Source: Adhaeribacter arboris
Lineage (GTDB): Bacteria > Bacteroidota > Bacteroidia > Cytophagales > Hymenobacteraceae
Assembly: GCF_003023845.1 (NCBI RefSeq)
Contig: NZ_PYFT01000001.1
Location: 5,952,001 to 6,016,000 of the forward strand
DNA: 64,000 nucleotides
Direction: 5' to 3'
Position numbers and translations under genes: made by a program
Notes under the pieces: generated by a model
Seen by the model: the letters and a program-made list of their open reading frames with translations, nothing else
Database searches by the model: none
What the model was told of the DNA's origin: nothing
Shown here: positions 1 through 9,663 of the stretch, in pieces
Numbering within the stretch: position 1 is the stretch's first letter
Layout of the letters: each line of letters begins with the position of its first letter

Positions 1-794
1 ACCTGGCCCTGCCGGTATAAGGTGCCAATAGCTTTTTTAAACGTTTTCTTGCTCATGCCCAGCATTTGGTAAATCTCATCCGGATGCGAATTGTCGGATA
101 AAGATAATGAACCGTTGGCCGCTTGTAGCTTTTCCAGAATAACTTGGGCCGCATCTTTTACTTCACCGAAACCCGCGCGTTGCAGTGTTACGTCTATTTT
201 CTGGTCTTCCCGGATTTTTTTAATGTAACCTTTGGTTTGTTCGCCAATAGGCAACTCCCGAAAAACTTCGTTTTTATACAACATGCCCAGGTATTTATTA
301 TCCACGATAACTTTAAAACCTAAGTCGGTAAAACCGGCTACGAGTAAGTTTACTTCCTGTTCTTCCGTGAGGTCCTTAACTTCTTTCTGCAGGTATTTTT
401 CGTATTTGGCGGTGGCCACAATGCGGTCGGAGCTATCGTCGAGGTAAATATATACCATATACCGCCGCCCGGTTTGCATTTTATCGCGCTGATTTTGGAA
501 AGGCACAAACAAATCTTTTTCCAATCCCCATTCCAGAAAAGCGCCGTATTGGTTGGTATCTTTTACCTGCAGAGCGGCAAAATCACCGACTTTGGCTTGG
601 GGCTCCAGGGTAGTGGCAATCATCCGATCTTCGGAGTCGCGGTAAATAAAAACCCGCAGCCGGTCACCTACGCGCGCATCTTCGGGTACATACTTAGCGG
701 GTAGTAAAATTTCCCCATCTTCCGAATCCAGGTAAACGCCAAAATCTACCTCTTTTGCTATTTCCAGTTCGTTGTAATCGCCAATAGCTACCAT
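1..794 (-). CDS. CvfB-like S1 RNA-binding protein (3' end outside window)
   Basis: Reading the minus strand from an ATG at 794 gives 264 open codons that run off the left edge. The protein begins MVAIGDYNELEIAK and matches the CvfB/YitL family: repeated S1-type RNA-binding modules followed by a winged-helix domain. The start of that last domain is visible at the edge, with SHPDEIYQMLGMSKKTFKK. Family members are about 280 residues, so only a few dozen nucleotides should be missing. CvfB proteins bind RNA and affect virulence-factor or translation-related expression in Firmicutes; the role in Bacteroidota is not established. The next gene, on the same strand, ends 201 bp away. Confidence 0.85.
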   Translation of the reverse strand, partial: MVAIGDYNELEIAKEVDFGVYLDSEDGEILLPAKYVPEDARVGDRLRVFIYRDSEDRMIATTLEPQAKVGDFAALQVKDTNQYGAFLEWGLEKDLFVPFQNQRDKMQTGRRYMVYIYLDDSSDRIVATAKYEKYLQKEVKDLTEEQEVNLLVAGFTDLGFKVIVDNKYLGMLYKNEVFRELPIGEQTKGYIKKIREDQKIDVTLQRAGFGEVKDAAQVILEKLQAANGSLSLSDNSHPDEIYQMLGMSKKTFKKAIGTLYRQGQ

Positions 795-995
795 GCTCGT
801 AAATAAAAATTATGGAAATCTAAAATACGTAAAACGGTTAACAACTTGCCCTCCGTCACGAATTAACCTAGTAACGTTCCCCAGAATACAATGGTTTATC
901 TACTATTCTTTAGCTAAAAGATGTTCAGGATAGTCTACGCAGTAATTGGACGCGATAAGTTGGGTTTGTACAAAGAATATTTAGCTTCCCAATTC

Positions 996-1988
996 TTAAT
1001 AGCGGGTGCTGTAGGCGCGTATCTTACCGGGTTGGTAGCCAAAATTTTTCTTAAAGGCTTCGGAAAAGCTGCTGATGTTGTTGTAACCAATGTGAAAGGA
1101 AGCTTCCGAAACATTCATTTGCCCTGTAGCCAGTAGCTGCTGCGCCGTTTGCATCCGCAAATGGTGAATGTGGCCGAAAACGGTAGTACCGAAAAAATGC
1201 TTATAACCTTTCTTTAATTTAAACTCATTCAGGCCAAATTGGTAACAAAGGCCAGTTAAGGTGAGAGGTTCCAGGTAACTCTGGGTGATAAAGTCATGCA
1301 CGGCTTTCAAGCGTTCCCGGTCGGCGGGGCTCCAATCTTCTTTTTTGTTGTTGCCCGCATTAAGCTGCTCCATTTGCAAAGCAAATAATTCCAGCATTTT
1401 GGCTTCAATAAATAAATATTTGGTAATTCCCTGAAACTTACACTGCACAATAGCGTGCAGCAACTCTGCCATCCGGGGCAGTAAGGCTAGTTTACCGGGC
1501 GGTACCAACAGCGTTTCGCCGCGATCCATGCAATCCAGAACCTTGTCCAGGTAGGTAACGCCGGCGGATTGCGCGATACTTTTAAAATACGCGTTATCGT
1601 AAGAAAAGGAAAAGGCCTGCAGTTTTTGATTATGGATGATATGTTGGCCTTGAAAGTCAGGAGTATACTGAAAACCGTGGGTGTTTACCCAATGGGTTAC
1701 CGGTTCTTTATGTAAGGAAAACTGGGACTCTAAATCGCCGCTTAAAACAAAAGAAGAACTTACCTTTTCTGAACTTTCCGGGTCTACGAGTACCAGCTGG
1801 CGGGCCGTAGTAAAATTGGCCTGTACTAATTCAATGCCCGGCGTACGGATAGACGTGATTTCGGCAGTAGCTAAGTTGGGTTCCTTAAAATGCGCCACTA
1901 CTTCGGTATAGCGGTCGTTGCGGAACACTTCCTTTTGCGAAATGTCGCTGAAAATAGTACTCCAGTCGTGATTTTCAATTTTATCCAT
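996..1988 (-). CDS. AraC-family transcriptional regulator
   Basis: The 330-residue protein has a ligand-sensing N-terminal region of about 220 residues and a C-terminal double helix-turn-helix of AraC/XylS type at roughly residues 230-328. The second recognition unit and its family signature are seen as ASFHIGYNNISSFSEAFKK followed by FGYQPGKIR. I start it at the ATG at 1988 (MDKIENHDW) because the longer reading frame from 2111 would overlap the divergent cupin gene and adds a cysteine-rich, non-family-like stretch. It resembles PchR-type regulators. It is transcribed away from the cupin gene across a 79-bp gap and may control it. Confidence 0.9.
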   Translation of the reverse strand: MDKIENHDWSTIFSDISQKEVFRNDRYTEVVAHFKEPNLATAEITSIRTPGIELVQANFTTARQLVLVDPESSEKVSSSFVLSGDLESQFSLHKEPVTHWVNTHGFQYTPDFQGQHIIHNQKLQAFSFSYDNAYFKSIAQSAGVTYLDKVLDCMDRGETLLVPPGKLALLPRMAELLHAIVQCKFQGITKYLFIEAKMLELFALQMEQLNAGNNKKEDWSPADRERLKAVHDFITQSYLEPLTLTGLCYQFGLNEFKLKKGYKHFFGTTVFGHIHHLRMQTAQQLLATGQMNVSEASFHIGYNNISSFSEAFKKNFGYQPGKIRAYSTRY

Positions 1989-2038
1989 TTTGCCGCAATC
2001 AAAATCCGTTTTCCCGTAGCACCTCCATCGGTTTAAGG

Positions 2039-2050
2039 TACAAATTTGTA
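2039..2050. promoter_or_regulatory. 12-bp palindrome between AraC and cupin genes
   Basis: TACAAATTTGTA is a perfect 12-bp palindrome in the 79-bp gap between the two divergent genes, ending 17 bp before the cupin ATG. It could be an operator or part of the promoter for either gene. AraC proteins usually bind direct repeats rather than palindromes, so the link to the neighbouring regulator is weak. Confidence 0.3.
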
Positions 2051-2067
2051 TAAAAAAAACAAAATTC

Positions 2068-2841
2068 ATGAATAACCTAACAACTGCTTTCAATCCAGCC
2101 GATACTAACACTAACTTGTGGAAGTGGACTTCTTTTTTATTCTATCCCACCGGAGTTTTTCGTATCTGGAAAGGCGCGCATCATTTAAGTATCCGGTTGT
2201 TATACACCCTTATTGGCCTTCCTATTTTTCTGGTGCTTTTTCTGTTTGTGGCTATAACCGGCTTTGCCTTATTTCTGCCGCCTTTGGATTTAAGCATAGG
2301 CAACCGCCCCGACCGCACGGTGTATAACAGCGGAGGTAATTACAGATCTACCTTCCTGAAAACCGGGGCGGAAACGAATGGCGCTTACGAATTAATACAG
2401 GTAGAAGTGGAACCGCATGGCGGCAATGAATGGCATTATCATAAAAAATTTGACGAGCATTTTACCGTTCTAAAAGGCCAAGCCCTGGTGGGCCAAAATG
2501 GAAAAGAATACCGGGTAAACCAAGGCCAAAGCGCTACGGCGCGTAAAGGAGAGTTGCATTATTTCTCTAACCCCACCAATGAAACGATCCTTCTGCGGGT
2601 TAAAGTTAGTCCGGCCGGTGGACTGGAAAAAAGCGTGCGAATAGTGTATGGCCTGGCTAACGACGGTCAATTCGATGGCGCTGTTACTAAAAACCCCTGG
2701 CACATGGCGCTGCTTTTGGGCTACAGCGGCACGTATTTACCCGACATTCCCGGCTTTATTCAAGAGCCACTAGTCAACAGCCTGGCCAAAATTGCGCAAT
2801 GGAAAGGAGAAGATAAAGCCCTGGAAAAGTACTTTCGTTAG
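2068..2841 (+). CDS. Membrane-anchored cupin-domain protein
   Basis: This 257-residue protein has one strong membrane segment at about residues 45-70 (rich in Leu, Phe and Val) and then a cupin_2 barrel. The cupin metal-site motif is visible as EWHYHKKFDEHFTVLKGQA, which supplies the two histidines, the glutamate and a later histidine; a second motif carries GELHYFSNPTNE. The C-terminal 70 residues are helical and of unknown function. Cupins of this kind bind a metal and a small ligand; no specific reaction can be assigned. It is divergent from an AraC regulator. Confidence 0.8.
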   Translation: MNNLTTAFNPADTNTNLWKWTSFLFYPTGVFRIWKGAHHLSIRLLYTLIGLPIFLVLFLFVAITGFALFLPPLDLSIGNRPDRTVYNSGGNYRSTFLKTGAETNGAYELIQVEVEPHGGNEWHYHKKFDEHFTVLKGQALVGQNGKEYRVNQGQSATARKGELHYFSNPTNETILLRVKVSPAGGLEKSVRIVYGLANDGQFDGAVTKNPWHMALLLGYSGTYLPDIPGFIQEPLVNSLAKIAQWKGEDKALEKYFR

Positions 2842-3111
2842 GCAAAAATGGTAGTTAAAAAGGTAAACCTGATTGATGGTTGGTTATTTTTGGAGAACAA
2901 GACACAACCTTGTTGTAACTTAGGTTATGAATTTGAGCGAAAAAATTTAAATTATGAATAAGGTTATAATCGTCAATTTATACTTGATAGTAATTAGAAG
3001 TCTAAGTTTAAAAAATGAAGCAATAAATAGTTGCACTTTCAATTATAAAATTTATTGCGTGGCTAAATGGCAAACTTTGCCGAACATTAATGCCATATTA
3101 AGAAAGGAATT

Positions 3112-6100
3112 TTACTGGTTAGTAGAACCTCCTTTTCTGATTTTATGCACTTCAGATACTACTTCTTCGTTCCAAAATTTTTCGTAGTCTAAACCATAAT
3201 AATTTACTATATCCCTGCCATAATTAATATAAGTATTAGCTTGTTCTTGTGAATTGCAGTGTAGTAATAAGATAACTAATCCCCATTTTACACATCCTAA
3301 AGCATGGAACTTTTTCTCTAAGTTTTGATAGATTATTGCTAGAAGTAAATATAATTTTACGACTTCATTCCAAGTATGCGGTTGGTTACTTAGATATTTA
3401 ATTCTGATTTTAAGAGCTTCTAAAGATGCATTTTCGGCTTTTTCGTATTCTTTAATATCACGGTATAAAATACCCAAGTTATGAAGCGTTATGGCTACAT
3501 TCGGCTCAAAGGCGACCGGATTGCTTTGCGCCAGCTTTCTTCTGATTTCCAGAGCTTCTGAAAAGGCCTTTTCGGCTTTTTCGTATTCTTGAATATCACG
3601 GTATAAACCCCCAAGTTAGTAAGTGCCAAGGCTACATCTGGCTCAAAGGCGACCGGATTGTTTTGCGCCAAACTGCGGTAGATGTTCAAGGCTTCTAAAG
3701 ACGCGTTTTCGGCTTTTTCGTATTCTTTGATATCACGGTATAAAATACCCAAATTATTAAGCGTTATGGCTACATTCGGCTCAAAGGCGACCGGATTGTT
3801 TTGCGCCAGCTTTTTTCTGATTTCCAGAGCTTCTGAAAAGGCCTTTTCGGCTTTTTCGTATTCTTGAATATCACGGTATAAAATACCCAAATTATTAAGC
3901 GCTGTGGCTACATTCGGCTCAAAGGCGACCGGATTGTTTTGCGCCAAACTGCGGTAGATGTTCAAGGCTTCTAAAGACGCCTTTTCGGCTTTTTCGTATT
4001 CTTGAATATCACGGTATAAAATACCCAAATTATTAAGCGCTGTGGCTACATTCGGCTCAAAGGCGACCGGATTGTTTTGCGCCAAACTGCGATAGATGTT
4101 CAAGGCTTCTAAAGACGCGTTTTCGGCTTTTTGGTACTCCTGAATATCACGGTATGAAGCTCCCAAATTAGTAAGTGCCATGGCTACATTCGGCTCAAAG
4201 GCGACCGGATTGTTTTGCGCCAAACTGCGGTAGATGTTCAAGGCTTCTAAAGACGCGTTTTCGGCTTTTTGGTACTCTTTAATAGCACTGTATAAATTAC
4301 TCAGATTAATTAATAAAGATGTTTGGAATTCATTATCAAATTCCTCATTAGAAGCTTTATCTAAAAGATGTTCTACGTAGGGGATATAGTTAAAGGCAAT
4401 TGTTCTGTCAGAATGAGCATCTGTATAAGTTAATCTTGTAAAAGAGTTAAACAATGTTTCTGCATCAGCCACGCTCAAATTAAGTTGATAAAATATAACC
4501 TGCTGAATAAGACGATGCATGGAATAAAAATTATCTTCCCGGCTCAGCCAACCTTTTTCTGCTAAATTATCTAAGCTATCTATAATATTATTTTCATCTT
4601 CTTCCGCTACTTGTAATAAATAAAGAATGCTATCAAGCTTGTAATACTGGGGTAGCAGGAAATAAAAATTTTTGAGCAGAAATATTTCAGTTTCATTTAA
4701 TGCAGTGAATTGAAAAGTAAGTAGCAAGTGCTTAAGCAATTGGGTTTCTTCTTGAGTGTGGCTAAGTTCTATTCTTCTTTGCAGTTTAACATCATCTAAA
4801 TGGCCAGTTTTTAGTCTCTCTGTAAGGTATTCAATTGTTAACCGTTGTCGGGAAGCTTGCAAGGTTTTAGCCAGCATTTCAATCATTAAAGTATGATAGT
4901 CCGTTTCTTCCAATAAAACTTCTATTTCTTTTTCGTCGGCTTCATACCAAGTACGGAATAATTCTATCGCTTTATTTTTTTCCAGTTTATCTAAATGAAA
5001 AGGGGTGAAACCCGAAAGAATATTTCGACTGGTTACTAATACATGCCAGGAGGGAGGAGTGGGCAGTATTTTGTTGAACTTCTTTATTTCTTCTCCAACA
5101 TTATCTATTACCAGCAGGTTTTTGCCAGCCATATTTTTTATGGCGTGAATAATACTGTTAAAACGTTCCTGTAACGAAGCAGTATCCTCTATTTTCAAAT
5201 TTAAACCATTAGCCCATAAAGTTTTATCATAAGCAAAAGCGCCGATAAAAGCCTGTTCGCCGCTTTTATCAGTTGCAATTAAATCATCTTGCTTAATTTC
5301 TATCCAGGCTACGTGATTGTACTCTTTGGCGTGAATCTGTAAGTATTTCTTAGCCAAAGTAGTCTTGCCAATACCGCCTAAGCCATTTACCAAAACAACT
5401 TTAGCCGAATTATTTAATTCAGCTTCCAGTTTCTCCAGATCGTTTTCCCGCCCGATAAACTCATCCGTATGGCGCGGAATAAGATTTAATTCATGCGGAT
5501 AGAGGTTTATGTTAGTAGAGCGATTTTCAGCAATAACATCTAACTTATGCTCCATACGATTTAGAGTTATATCCATTCCAAGTACCTTCTCATAGGTAAG
5601 CTGATTTATTCTATAAACCTTATCGAAATTTTGGTTTATGTCTGCTGATAAGACAATTAATGTTTGTTTGATGCCGGTTAAGTCCTGCTCTAGTAGATTA
5701 TAAATCTTTTGCGCTTGTTCTTCCGCTTTTTTATCTGCTTCTTCTTTCGGTAAATAATTAATACTTCTTTCTCTAAGATTGTTTATTGTTTCTAAAAGGT
5801 GTTGCTGTCCGTGCAAAAGTTGCGCATTTTGGTCCCGTAAATCTTCTAGTATCCAAATCTGGAACGCTTTAAAGCCAGGCTCGTCATTTTTTAACGCTTC
5901 TTTAAAAGCTAATTCAAAGCAATAAGGAAGTTGTGCCGCATAAAATTCTTGCAACTTTTGTTTGGTTTCAGGATCAAATTTTACTGAAGTCAATATGAAA
6001 ATATCCGCTACAATTCTATCTAAGAAGGAAGAGGGGGCTTTTATTGAATTTTTGTCAACTGCTACTATATCATCTATAATGGCTAGTCTCAAGTCTTCAA

Positions 6101-6497
6101 TGTTTTCATTAAAAAAGTAAGTAAGCCCTTGTATAAATTCTTTTCTTTCTTCGTCGCTTAAATCTTCTAATCGGTGATCTTTATTAATATGAGTCAGAAA
6201 AGAAGTTTTAATATAATCTAAAGCAACAACGGCTGATTGCCGGAAAAGCCGCTCTAAATCATGATTAACTTTCTCGGGATCAGCTTTACTTAATCTTTTT
6301 AAAACTTTATCATAACTTAAATTACTTAATACTGCCACGTGGTTAGAAGCCAAATTTCCTGTTATAGCCCCAGCCAAAGCCGCAAAAACCGAAACGGGTG
6401 CAGAAGCTCCGCCGGTAACTGCTGTTATTAGACAATTAATGCCCCCGTGCAGGACTAATCCACTTAAAGGTTTTAAAAGCGATTTGTCAAACTTCAT
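3112..6497 (-). CDS. STAND (NB-ARC) ATPase with TPR repeats, frameshifted
   Basis: The 5' frame encodes 1000 residues (stop at 3495). The homologous TPR sequence then continues in another frame to a stop at 3112. Adding one base in the G5 run at 3608-3612 (minus strand) gives a single protein of about 1128 residues. Domains: a Gly/Ala-rich hydrophobic segment at 11-57; a helical region to about 340 with probable coiled coil; an NB-ARC NTPase with Walker A GLGGIGKTT (Lys378), Walker B LLVIDNV (Asp465) and a TSR sensor motif near 490; a winged-helix-like region; and TPRs of 46 residues each from about 730 to the end. STAND proteins of this layout are signal-triggered oligomerising ATPases, several of which act in phage defence or cell death. 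That role is an inference here. No partner gene is adjacent. Confidence 0.8.
3493..4319 (-). repeat. Tandem 138-bp TPR-coding repeats
   Basis: The phrase GGCTACAT followed by CGGCTCAAAGG-type sequence recurs at 3493, 3630, 3768, 3906, 4044 and 4182. The intervals are 137, 138, 138, 138 and 138 bp. Each unit encodes a 46-residue TPR with consensus LGILYRDIQEYEKAE and SLAQNNPVAFEPNVA, and the copies are almost identical in DNA. The single 137-bp interval marks the lost base that breaks the frame. Such near-identity means recent duplication or gene conversion. Confidence 0.95.
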
Positions 6498-6620
6498 TGC
6501 TTGCCGCTGTTAGTCGTTAATAAAAGAAATGCCGTCATAGAAAAAACTACTTTGCTGCAATCTCTTTTTACAATTTATGAATACAATTCTAAAATATAGC
6601 TTCTTCTTTGTCCTAAAATA

Positions 6621-6652
6621 AAAAATCCCTAAGCCTAGTAGGAAAAGGGATT
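6621..6652 (-). terminator. Intrinsic terminator after the TonB receptor gene
   Basis: On the minus strand AATCCCT pairs with AGGGATT, with an inner CCT/AGG helix, followed by a T-rich tail (TTTTTTATTTT overlapping the stem end). It lies 22 bp beyond the stop codon of the receptor gene at 6674 and separates it from the STAND gene. Confidence 0.65.
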
Positions 6653-6673
6653 GGAAGTAGGTTGCGAGAAAAA

Positions 6674-9004
6674 TTAAAAGGAGTAAGTTATCCCCGCTTT
6701 AATAAAAAACGGCGTACCCGGCGTAAAGTTAATTTCAGTTACAGGTTCCGCTTCGCCGCGCAACTGTGACTCGGTTTCGAACTGGGCTTCTTTCCATTTC
6801 TGGTTGAGTAAATTTTCGGCACTAATTTTAAATTCGAGTTTTTTGAAGGTATAAGCGGCTACGGCGTCGAGTAAAAAATAACCACTGGCGGTTAAGCTGT
6901 AATCTTCGTTGGCGGCGCGATCGGCTACATAGCGGTAGCGCAAACTGCCCCGGAATTTGTTTGGTGTTTGGTAAGTAAAACCGCCGGTGCTGGTAGTAGT
7001 GGGCGCCAAGGGAATGTAATACGCGCCGGCTTCGGTATTGCGGGCGCGGGGTTTAGCCAGGTTCACATCGGCATCGGCAAACAGGTTATCGGTAAGTTGG
7101 TAACGAGCCGATACATCAACCCCAAAGCGGCGGGTTTTGCCGGAAGGCTCCACAACCCCTTCATCGCCGACGTATACGAACTCCTGCTCTAAATCCAGGA
7201 ACCACAAGGCCCCATTTATAAACAAGCGGTTAAAAGGTTTAAAAGTAATGCCCAAGTCGGCGCCAGTAGCTTTGGGCAAAATTTCGCGGTGGTTGGGCAG
7301 CACCGAAACGCGGGCATCGTTGGAGTGAAAACCTTGGCCGGTATTCAGGTAAAGCTGCACCGACGGGGAAACAGCATACGTTATATTAAACTTGGGACTG
7401 AGCCGGTGCCGTTGGGTTTTTAATAGGGCAGATAGGGTGTCGGTAGGTAATAAGTTTTGGTATCTAAAATAAAACTGGTCGAAGCGCAAAGCAGCATTTA
7501 CGGTCAGGCGCGGCGATAATTCCCAGGTTTCGCTTAGGTAGGCAAAGGCATTGGCTTCGTTGGTATTTCCTTTTTGTGCCGTGGATAAATAAGTCCGGTT
7601 TTGGGTACGCGAAAGTTCCGAGCCGTTTACATCGTCGTAGCGCAGCCCAATACCAACGTCGCTTCGCACGGGTTTACCCAGAAAAGTAAATTCTTTTTCG
7701 TAATTGCCTTGGTACCCGTAAATAGTGCGGCTCTCGCGCTGCCGGATTTCGTCGCCGTGAATAGGGTCGTTCAAAAACAAGGTAAAGTTAGAATACAAAT
7801 CAAAATCGTACTTTATCAGGTAAACCTGGTTCTTGATGGTGGCCTCGTGGGCCAGCATTCTCTCCAGGGAAATGGTGGCGTTATAACGCGCGGTATTGCC
7901 GCCTTCGCTGCTATCAATGGCCCCGAACCGGTTGATAAGCCCTTGTTTTACGGCTCGTTCCGGAATCTGGCCGGAAGCGCCCCAATTGCTCCGGAAAGCG
8001 GAAAGCGAAGCATTAATAATGGTTTTGTCGTTGATAATTCCTTGATAGCGGCCCAAAACATTGAAGCGATCCAGGTTCTGCGGCAAATCAAAATACCCGT
8101 TGCTAAATAAATATTCGGCGGCTACATAAGCATTCTGATGATTTTGCCGCGCAGCGGGTCCGAGTAAATTAAACATTCCCACGGCCCGGTAATTATCAAA
8201 GCGACCCGCTTCCAGTTTAATGCTGTTTTTATCCAGAGCGGGGCGAGTGCGAAAATCGGCGTAGCCGGCAGTAGCAAAATTTCCTTTATTGGCCTGGTAC
8301 GGCCCTTTACCAAAATCAACGGCCTGAATGGTTTCCGGAATGAGAAAGTGCAGATCGGAATAACCCTGGCCGTGCGCGTGCGACACCATATTTACCGGCA
8401 TGCCATCGGCGGTAAGGTTAATATCCGTACCGTGATCAATGTCAAAACCGCGGAGAAAAATTTGCTCGGCTTTGCCGCCACCCGCGTGCTGCGCCATGAC
8501 CAGGCCCGGAATAAAGCGCAATATTTCCTGCGAGTTTTGGATGGGCCGCATTTGCAAGTCTACGGCGCTAATGATGTTTAAAGGTTTTTCCTGGGCGGCA
8601 GATACAGCTATTTCGGATAATTGTAAGTTGCCTGGTTCCAGGTGCGTTACTACTTTGGCCGGGGAGGAACTGCTTACTTCTACGCTCGCCCGGCTTTGTT
8701 CGTAGCCCAGGTAAGAAATCTGTAATTCGTAAGGTCCATCAGCCAGGTCGGTGAAAATATACACGCCAAAATTATCGGTGGTAGATATTTTAGGAGTATT
8801 TACTAATTTAACCGTAGCTCCCGCTAAAGGCGTATTCGTGTTTTTGCCGTAAACCGCGCCCTTAATGGAAATTTTATGGGCCGATGCAGAAAGTGCTCCG
8901 CATAAAAAGAAGCTTATTACTATACTAATCGGGAGTAAGTTTTTTTTGAACGGGCAGGTTGCCTTTAAAAAGGATTTTGCTAACCCTTGGTAAAAGTGTT
9001 TCAT
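6674..9004 (-). CDS. TonB-dependent outer-membrane receptor
   Basis: The 776-residue protein has an export signal (residues about 20-43, ending ASA), a carboxypeptidase-regulatory-like beta-sandwich at about 46-130 (KGAVYGKNTNTPLAGATVKL), a plug domain at about 140-255, and a 22-strand-type barrel to the end with an aromatic C-terminus (AGITYSF). The plug has a histidine-containing stretch, VSHAHGQGYSDLHFLIPE, which I recall as typical of a receptor subfamily encoded near DUF4331 genes. The substrate is unknown; metal chelates are one possibility. It is the last of four same-strand genes (DUF4331, TPR, small exported protein, receptor) and is followed by a terminator. Confidence 0.92.
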   Translation of the reverse strand: MKHFYQGLAKSFLKATCPFKKNLLPISIVISFFLCGALSASAHKISIKGAVYGKNTNTPLAGATVKLVNTPKISTTDNFGVYIFTDLADGPYELQISYLGYEQSRASVEVSSSSPAKVVTHLEPGNLQLSEIAVSAAQEKPLNIISAVDLQMRPIQNSQEILRFIPGLVMAQHAGGGKAEQIFLRGFDIDHGTDINLTADGMPVNMVSHAHGQGYSDLHFLIPETIQAVDFGKGPYQANKGNFATAGYADFRTRPALDKNSIKLEAGRFDNYRAVGMFNLLGPAARQNHQNAYVAAEYLFSNGYFDLPQNLDRFNVLGRYQGIINDKTIINASLSAFRSNWGASGQIPERAVKQGLINRFGAIDSSEGGNTARYNATISLERMLAHEATIKNQVYLIKYDFDLYSNFTLFLNDPIHGDEIRQRESRTIYGYQGNYEKEFTFLGKPVRSDVGIGLRYDDVNGSELSRTQNRTYLSTAQKGNTNEANAFAYLSETWELSPRLTVNAALRFDQFYFRYQNLLPTDTLSALLKTQRHRLSPKFNITYAVSPSVQLYLNTGQGFHSNDARVSVLPNHREILPKATGADLGITFKPFNRLFINGALWFLDLEQEFVYVGDEGVVEPSGKTRRFGVDVSARYQLTDNLFADADVNLAKPRARNTEAGAYYIPLAPTTTSTGGFTYQTPNKFRGSLRYRYVADRAANEDYSLTASGYFLLDAVAAYTFKKLEFKISAENLLNQKWKEAQFETESQLRGEAEPVTEINFTPGTPFFIKAGITYSF

Positions 9005-9113
9005 GATGAGATTTATTTTGGAATAAGGCAGGCATATAGGATTGCCCGAACTTATCGGGTGAAAGCCATTTACAAATTACGACAACAAAAACGGATATCG
9101 TGGCGGGAAGGCC

Positions 9114-9506
9114 TTAAATCTCATTAGGAGGAGGGCAGTAGATAGCGGCAAAACCAGGGGTAAGAAATACCTTTGGGCGAGAGAAATTCATTTTTACCGT
9201 AACCCGGTAACGGACATTCGTAAAAACCAAAGGAACCAGGTAATGCAAATCGGGTCCATTGGCTAATAAATAAAAATACTGATTTACAGGCGTATCGGGC
9301 GCATCGCTTAGCACCGGGTTGTTGCACTGTTCAAAACAATCAAATTGCAGATAATACCGTTGCTGGCAGTCGGGCGCGTGTACGTAAGGTTTGCCCGCGC
9401 TATAGGTATGAGTGTATTTAACCGCATTTACCGTGGTAATATTCGTAACCAGCACTACTAAAAAGTAGCTAACCAGCATACAATAAACGGTAACGGTTTT
9501 AAACAT
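9114..9506 (-). CDS. Small exported protein of unknown function
   Basis: This 130-residue ORF sits between the TPR gene and the TonB receptor gene on the same strand. It begins with a hydrophobic export or anchor segment (about residues 7-24, ending NAV). The mature part carries four closely spaced cysteines around APDCQQRYYLQFDCFEQC and a fifth near the C-terminus (IYCPPPNEI). I do not recognise the family. Its position suggests it belongs to the DUF4331/TonB locus, perhaps as a periplasmic accessory. Codon use and strand agree with the neighbours. Confidence 0.6.
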   Translation of the reverse strand: MFKTVTVYCMLVSYFLVVLVTNITTVNAVKYTHTYSAGKPYVHAPDCQQRYYLQFDCFEQCNNPVLSDAPDTPVNQYFYLLANGPDLHYLVPLVFTNVRYRVTVKMNFSRPKVFLTPGFAAIYCPPPNEI

Positions 9507-9663
9507 AAAAGAAAAGTTTAGAAATTAAAGCGAACGAAATATTTCGGCATTTGTGAAAGAGGTATAATAAATACTATTCCCGCAACTGGGGTTAGAAAAC
9601 TTATTTGGGTGCGTGAACAGCCTACCAGAATACAAACTGTATTTACAAAAACCGGAGATTCAC

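Noticed and set aside
996-2111. Longer 371-residue form of the AraC regulator
   Set aside because: The added 41 residues overlap the divergent cupin gene and are Cys/Arg rich; the Met at 1988 fits better.
3493-4319. Regular 138-bp repeats considered as a CRISPR array
   Set aside because: Units are contiguous coding TPR repeats without spacers.
7601-8110. 169-codon plus-strand ORF inside the TonB receptor gene
   Set aside because: It lies wholly antisense to a clear receptor gene and its sequence has no family features; antisense open frames are common in these high-GC-third-position genes.
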